Source: Candidatus Zixiibacteriota bacterium
GTDB taxonomy: Bacteria > Zixibacteria > MSB-5A5 > GN15 > JAAZOE01
Assembly (NCBI GenBank): GCA_036480375.1
Contig: JAZGGI010000016.1
Location: forward strand, 96,682 to 156,805
Reading direction: 5' to 3'
DNA length: 60,124 bases
Part shown: positions 56,438 through 60,124 of the stretch, in pieces
Layout: each line of letters starts with the position of its first letter
How positions within the stretch are numbered: the stretch's first letter is position 1
Made by a program: the position numbers and the translations under genes
Notes under the pieces: model-generated
Told to the model about the DNA's origin: nothing
What the model saw: the letters and a program-made list of their open reading frames with translations, nothing else
Databases searched by the model: none

Positions 56438-56439
56438 TT

Positions 56440-57708
56440 TTATAAAATTGACCAGTTTATTTTTTCCAGAATGTCTTTCTTGATTGGACCCAAAGATACC
56501 ATCGTAAGCTTATCGCGGTCGAATATTTCATTGGCCACGTCAAAAATCTGTGTAACCGTAATGCGGTCAATATTACGCAAGGTTTCATCCATATCGATAT
56601 ACTTACCAAGCATCAATTCCTGTCGGGCAATTCTATTCATGCGATTGGTGGTTGATTCCAATGAAAGCATTAGATTGCCCTTTAGCTGGTCCTTTATTTT
56701 GGAAAGTTCGGTTCGGCTGAGCTTTTTCTTTTTCAGTTGCTTTAGTTCTTTCAGTACCAAATTGGCGGCATCGATCATATATCTCTTGTCGGTTCCGAAA
56801 TATACGCTGAATAAGCCAATGTCCTGAAAGAACTCCTGGAAGCTATAAATCGTATAGCAATACCCTTTCTTTTCGCGGATATTTTGAAATAATCTCGAAG
56901 ACATTCCTCCTGACAGCAGCGTGTTGGCCGCCAATATTGCATACCTGGAAGGATTTGTAAAACTGATGCTGGGAAATCCAAGGCTGACATGAGTCTGCTT
57001 AGTTCCATTATGATGGGCGTGAAGAGTAAATTCCGATTTTTCCGGAACGGATAAATTGGCTTTCGGATTACCCTTTGGCCATTTAAAATATCTTTTGACC
57101 AAATTCACCAGTTTTCGATGAGACACGTCGCCTGCCGCGGCTATCACGATATTTGAGCTGCAATAATTTTCTTTCAAGAAATCAATAATCTTCCTGCGGC
57201 TTATGCCACCAACCGTATGAGCGTCTCCCATTATTGGTTTACCTAACGGATGCGATGTCCACATCTGGCTGGTAAACAAATCGTGAATATAATCGCTGGG
57301 AGAATCGGCGACGTCTTTTATCTCCTCGAGAATGACCGTCTTTTCCTTTTTGATATTTCCCGGAGTAAACGTGGAATTATTTAGTATGTCGCCAAGGATT
57401 TCCATCGCTTTGGGAAGATGAGCGTTCATAAAGCGGGCGTAATAACAAGTGTGCTCTCGTGACGTAAAAGCGTTGATGGCTCCCCCCCGAGATTCAAGCT
57501 CATATGCGATCTGGAGAGCGTTTCTTTTTTTGGTGCCCTTAAAGTGCATATGTTCAATGAAATGTGAAATCCCATTGGTTTTTTCGGATTCATCGCGGGA
57601 ACCGACGTGAATCCAGATGCCGATCGACACCGAACGGACTGAGGGGATCTTTTCCGAGATCACCCTCATACCGTTTTTCAGAGTTGTCTTTGAGAAACCG
57701 TTTTTCAA
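56440..57708 (-). CDS. M16 family zinc peptidase
   Basis: 422 residues. An inverted zinc-binding motif HxxEH at His49-Phe-Ile-Glu52-His53 (NGISHFIEHMHFKGT) and the distal Glu in VILEEIKD. The M16_C domain follows (SRRKIIDFLKENYCSSNIVIAAAGDVSHRKLVNLV, LLSGGMSSRLFQNIREKKGYCYTIYS). A TTG start (57708) lies 3 bases after the pnp stop, with AGGCG before it; no ATG fits because the conserved N-terminus TTLKNGMRVI begins before the first in-frame ATG. One-domain M16 peptidases of this kind often act as dimers. Probably coupled to pnp. Confidence 0.92.
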   Translation of the reverse strand: MKNGFSKTTLKNGMRVISEKIPSVRSVSIGIWIHVGSRDESEKTNGISHFIEHMHFKGTKKRNALQIAYELESRGGAINAFTSREHTCYYARFMNAHLPKAMEILGDILNNSTFTPGNIKKEKTVILEEIKDVADSPSDYIHDLFTSQMWTSHPLGKPIMGDAHTVGGISRRKIIDFLKENYCSSNIVIAAAGDVSHRKLVNLVKRYFKWPKGNPKANLSVPEKSEFTLHAHHNGTKQTHVSLGFPSISFTNPSRYAILAANTLLSGGMSSRLFQNIREKKGYCYTIYSFQEFFQDIGLFSVYFGTDKRYMIDAANLVLKELKQLKKKKLSRTELSKIKDQLKGNLMLSLESTTNRMNRIARQELMLGKYIDMDETLRNIDRITVTQIFDVANEIFDRDKLTMVSLGPIKKDILEKINWSIL

Positions 57709-57711
57709 ATT

Positions 57712-59886
57712 CTATCGCCTTTGTCTTCTTTGGCTGCTGTATCTATCCCTTCCGCCGCGGTTGCCTCCTCGCGGACCGGATGGGCGAGGTGGTGGTGGAA
57801 CGTAGCCTTCCGGAACCGGCAATGTTGCCTTAATCGAAAGTCGAACCTTACCGTCACCATCGATATTTATACATTTTACTTTAACCTGATCGCCCACACT
57901 TAATACATCCTCAACCCTGTTAACTCGTTCATAAGCCAATTCTGATATATGAACGAGTCCATCGGTTCCGGGCAGAATTTCTACGAAGGCTCCAAAATCG
58001 GCTATGCGCCTAACGGTCCCCATGTATTCTTTATCGATTTCGGGATCCTCAACAATCATCAGCACCCTCTCACGAGCCGCTTCGCCAGCCTCTCCGTCAA
58101 CGGAAGAGATCAGGACAGTTCCATCATCCTCGATATCGATTTTCGCACCGGTTTCCTCAACGATTGATCGAATAATCTTTCCACCGGGTCCTATAACGTC
58201 GCCGATTTTTTCGGGATTAATTTTGATCGTGATAATACGCGGGGCGTATTGCGACAATTCGGATCGAGGTTTGTCAATCGCCCTGGCCATCTCGCCAAGA
58301 ATATACAAACGTGCCGCCTTGGCTTTTTCGAGAGCCATGCGCAAAGTTTCAAGATCAAGTCCCTTTACCTTGATATCCATTTGCAGGGCGGTTACGCCGT
58401 CAGCGGTACCGGTAACTTTGAAATCCATATCTCCGAAGTGATCCTCATCACCAAGGATATCGGTCAAGACGATTATCTTGTCATCTTCCTTGATGAGTCC
58501 CATAGCGATTCCGGCAACGGGGGCTTTGATTGGAACGCCGGTATCCATGAGAGCCAGAGAACCTCCGCAAACCGAAGCCATCGACGAGGAGCCGTTGGAT
58601 TCCATAATATCGGAAACGATTCGGATTGTATAAGGGAACCTGTCACCAACCGGGATAACCGGATTGATAGCACGTTCGGCTAAATTGCCATGCCCGACCT
58701 CGCGCCGTCCAACGCCTCGAATGGGTCTCACTTCACCTACCGAAAAGGGCGGGAAATTATAATGGAGCATGTAGGACTTGGTTGATTCGCCCTCCAACTC
58801 ATCTAGGCGCTGTTCATCGATCTTGGTGCCCAGGGTGACCGCAACCAACGCTTGAGTTTGCCCGCGAGTGAAGAGAGCGGAGCCGTGAGTACGCGGCAAA
58901 ACCGAAACCTCACAATTAATGGGGCGAATTTCATCGAAACCGCGATTATCGAGTCTTTTGCCATCCTCAACAATCATCCGACGCATTTCGGCGTCATCCA
59001 AATCGTGGATGTGGTTTTTTATGGCTCCGGTTTCATCAGGATATTTTTCCTCGAGTTGGCTGACGATGTCTTTTTTTAGATCATGCTTGGCATCGCCTCT
59101 TTCGGCCTTGTCGGTCATCCGGTTGATTTCCTTTGTGCGGTCGCCAATCAACTCCTCAACTTTGGCCAGGAGTTCTTCGTTTTTCTCCGGGGGAGTAAAA
59201 GTTTTCTTCTCTTTACCGCAGGCGGTTTTTAATTCTTCAATTTTTCCGACAATCGTCTTGATATGCTCATGGCCAAATTTCAAAGCTTCCACCATTTCGT
59301 CTTCAGAGGCTTCAAAGGCTCCACCTTCAACCATGGAAATGGAATCTGCCGTTCCCGCAATAATAATATTGAGATCGGCTTCTTCGACCTCCGCAATGGT
59401 TGGAAATATCTTATATTCATCGTCAATTTTGGAGACTCTGACTCCAGCCAAGACTGAGTCGAAAGCGATATCGGATATGGCCAATGACGCGGCGGCTCCG
59501 ATAAGCCCGAGGACATCGGGATCGTTTTCGTGGTCATGCGACAAGATCAAATTTATTATTTGAATTTCATTCCGGTATCCTTCGGGGAAAAGGGGACGTA
59601 TCGGTCGGTCAATGATGCGACACGATAATATTTCCTTTTCCGAAGGTCTTCCCTCTCTCTTGAAAAATCCACCTGGGATTTTTCCAGCGGCATAAGACCG
59701 CTCCCTGTATTCGACGGATAACGGCAGAAAATCGCGATCGATAGGTTCCCTTGAGGCAACCGCCGTTGTGAGAATTACCGTGTCACCGTATTTAATGATT
59801 ACCGCCCCATTTGCCTGTTTGGCAATCCGGCCGGTTTCAATTGTCAGCGTCCGTCCGCCGATTTCCAGTTTAACCGAGTGTATCAT
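57712..59886 (-). CDS. pnp: Polyribonucleotide nucleotidyltransferase (PNPase)
   Basis: 724 residues. A phosphorolytic 3'-5' exoribonuclease of mRNA decay. Two RNase PH domains: 1 at about 10-145 (GDTVILTTAVASREP, GFFKREGRPSEKEILSCRIIDRPIRPLFP), the second at about 310-535 (RTHGSALFTRGQTQALVAVTLGT, MESNGSSSMASVCGGSLALMD, GDEDHFGDMDFKVTGT). A helical linker lies between them. A KH domain at about 550-615 (KIGDVIGPGGKIIRSIVEETGAKIDIEDDG) and S1 at 620-690 (EYMGTVRRIADFGAFVEILPGTDGLVHISEL) follow. A Gly/Arg/Pro-rich tail (PPPRPSGPRGGNRGG) ends the protein. It is 15 bases after rpsO, the normal order. Confidence 0.97.
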   Translation of the reverse strand: MIHSVKLEIGGRTLTIETGRIAKQANGAVIIKYGDTVILTTAVASREPIDRDFLPLSVEYRERSYAAGKIPGGFFKREGRPSEKEILSCRIIDRPIRPLFPEGYRNEIQIINLILSHDHENDPDVLGLIGAAASLAISDIAFDSVLAGVRVSKIDDEYKIFPTIAEVEEADLNIIIAGTADSISMVEGGAFEASEDEMVEALKFGHEHIKTIVGKIEELKTACGKEKKTFTPPEKNEELLAKVEELIGDRTKEINRMTDKAERGDAKHDLKKDIVSQLEEKYPDETGAIKNHIHDLDDAEMRRMIVEDGKRLDNRGFDEIRPINCEVSVLPRTHGSALFTRGQTQALVAVTLGTKIDEQRLDELEGESTKSYMLHYNFPPFSVGEVRPIRGVGRREVGHGNLAERAINPVIPVGDRFPYTIRIVSDIMESNGSSSMASVCGGSLALMDTGVPIKAPVAGIAMGLIKEDDKIIVLTDILGDEDHFGDMDFKVTGTADGVTALQMDIKVKGLDLETLRMALEKAKAARLYILGEMARAIDKPRSELSQYAPRIITIKINPEKIGDVIGPGGKIIRSIVEETGAKIDIEDDGTVLISSVDGEAGEAARERVLMIVEDPEIDKEYMGTVRRIADFGAFVEILPGTDGLVHISELAYERVNRVEDVLSVGDQVKVKCINIDGDGKVRLSIKATLPVPEGYVPPPPRPSGPRGGNRGGRDRYSSQRRQRR

Positions 59887-59901
59887 TAACTATTTTCTCC
59901 T

Positions 59902-60124
59902 TTAACGTCTGAGTCCGAGTTCCGCAATCAATGCCCGGTAGCTTTCAATATCGGTTTTTTTAAGATAATCGAGAAGGCGGCGACGCTTTCCGACCATTTT
60001 CAATAAACCGCGCTGTGAATGAAAATCCTTCTTGTGTTCTTTCAGATGTCCGGTCAAATGATTAATTCGTTCCGTCAGTAACGCAATCTGCACTTCCGGT
60101 GAACCGGTATCGGTATCATGCAGT
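59902..60124 (-). CDS. rpsO: Ribosomal protein S15, 5' end cut by window edge
   Basis: 74 residues are visible, beginning [23 protein letters not shown] and ending [10 protein letters not shown]15 is about 89 residues, so about 15 are missing. The GTG at 60093 is an internal Val codon (PEVQIA), not a start. S15 binds 16S rRNA and is usually made from an rpsO-pnp transcript, as here. Confidence 0.95.
   Translation of the reverse strand, partial: LHDTDTGSPEVQIALLTERINHLTGHLKEHKKDFHSQRGLLKMVGKRRRLLDYLKKTDIESYRALIAELGLRR

Noticed and set aside
58919-59563. 214-codon + strand frame opposite pnp
   Set aside because: It is the antisense shadow of a clear PNPase gene; no ribosome site or domain.

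Overview
The window looks like chromosomal DNA from a Gram-negative, outer-membrane-bearing bacterium of the FCB group. The evidence is two TonB-dependent receptors, a Pal/OmpA lipoprotein, a secreted protein with a C-terminal sorting domain of the type IX secretion kind, and a dockerin of the style NxNGDGxVNVxDAVYLINxIF that is abundant in Candidatus Zixibacteria. The phylum is an inference from these protein styles, not from a marker-gene tree. Coding density is high and no CRISPR array, insertion sequence or prophage is visible.

Left part (1-20504). The 3' part of rtcB (RNA ligase) is followed by a sensory trio: a TonB-dependent receptor, a YfiR-like periplasmic protein and a hybrid histidine kinase with a CHASE8-like sensor region. 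A bidirectional terminator separates this from a convergent large TonB-dependent receptor with a carboxypeptidase-regulatory-like N-terminus. A 458-base gap follows and holds a decayed, frameshifted dockerin remnant. Next, all on the + strand, come a sodium:solute symporter, a lipoprotein amidohydrolase, a xanthine-dehydrogenase-family FAD subunit, a fused 2Fe-2S/molybdopterin subunit and a cytoplasmic gamma-glutamyltransferase-like enzyme, probably an uptake and catabolic set. A secreted seven-repeat propeller protein with a dockerin ends this part and has a near-consensus promoter.

Centre (20537-30600). tRNA-Leu(CAA) is followed by an N-terminally truncated tyrosine recombinase. Then comes a tight minus-strand signalling operon, read from right to left: membrane histidine kinase, REC-PAS protein, REC-HD-GYP phosphodiesterase, lone REC, small unknown protein, HDOD protein, and a REC-PilB/GspE ATPase with two C-terminal zinc ribbons. 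No pilin or secretion partner genes lie nearby. With four related REC domains and one kinase it looks like a branched phosphorelay joining cyclic-di-GMP turnover to an orphan motor ATPase. This is the most unusual unit in the window.

Right part (30601-60124). Here are a PQQ-repeat propeller protein, PBP1A, and a tyrS-TPR lipoprotein-Ig-like lipoprotein-MscS operon, then an OmpA-family lipoprotein and a sugar-type ABC importer lacking its ATPase. A 42-residue zinc-ribbon gene is coupled to a DUF72 gene. An ABC exporter pair is coupled to a D,D-carboxypeptidase and a coiled-coil protein. A secreted FG-GAP protein and pabA-pabB follow. On the minus strand lie rpsO-pnp-M16 peptidase-polysaccharide deacetylase and asnS-leuS. 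Several genes in this part have a promoter -10 element only 5-8 bases before the start codon and no Shine-Dalgarno sequence, which suggests leaderless transcripts.
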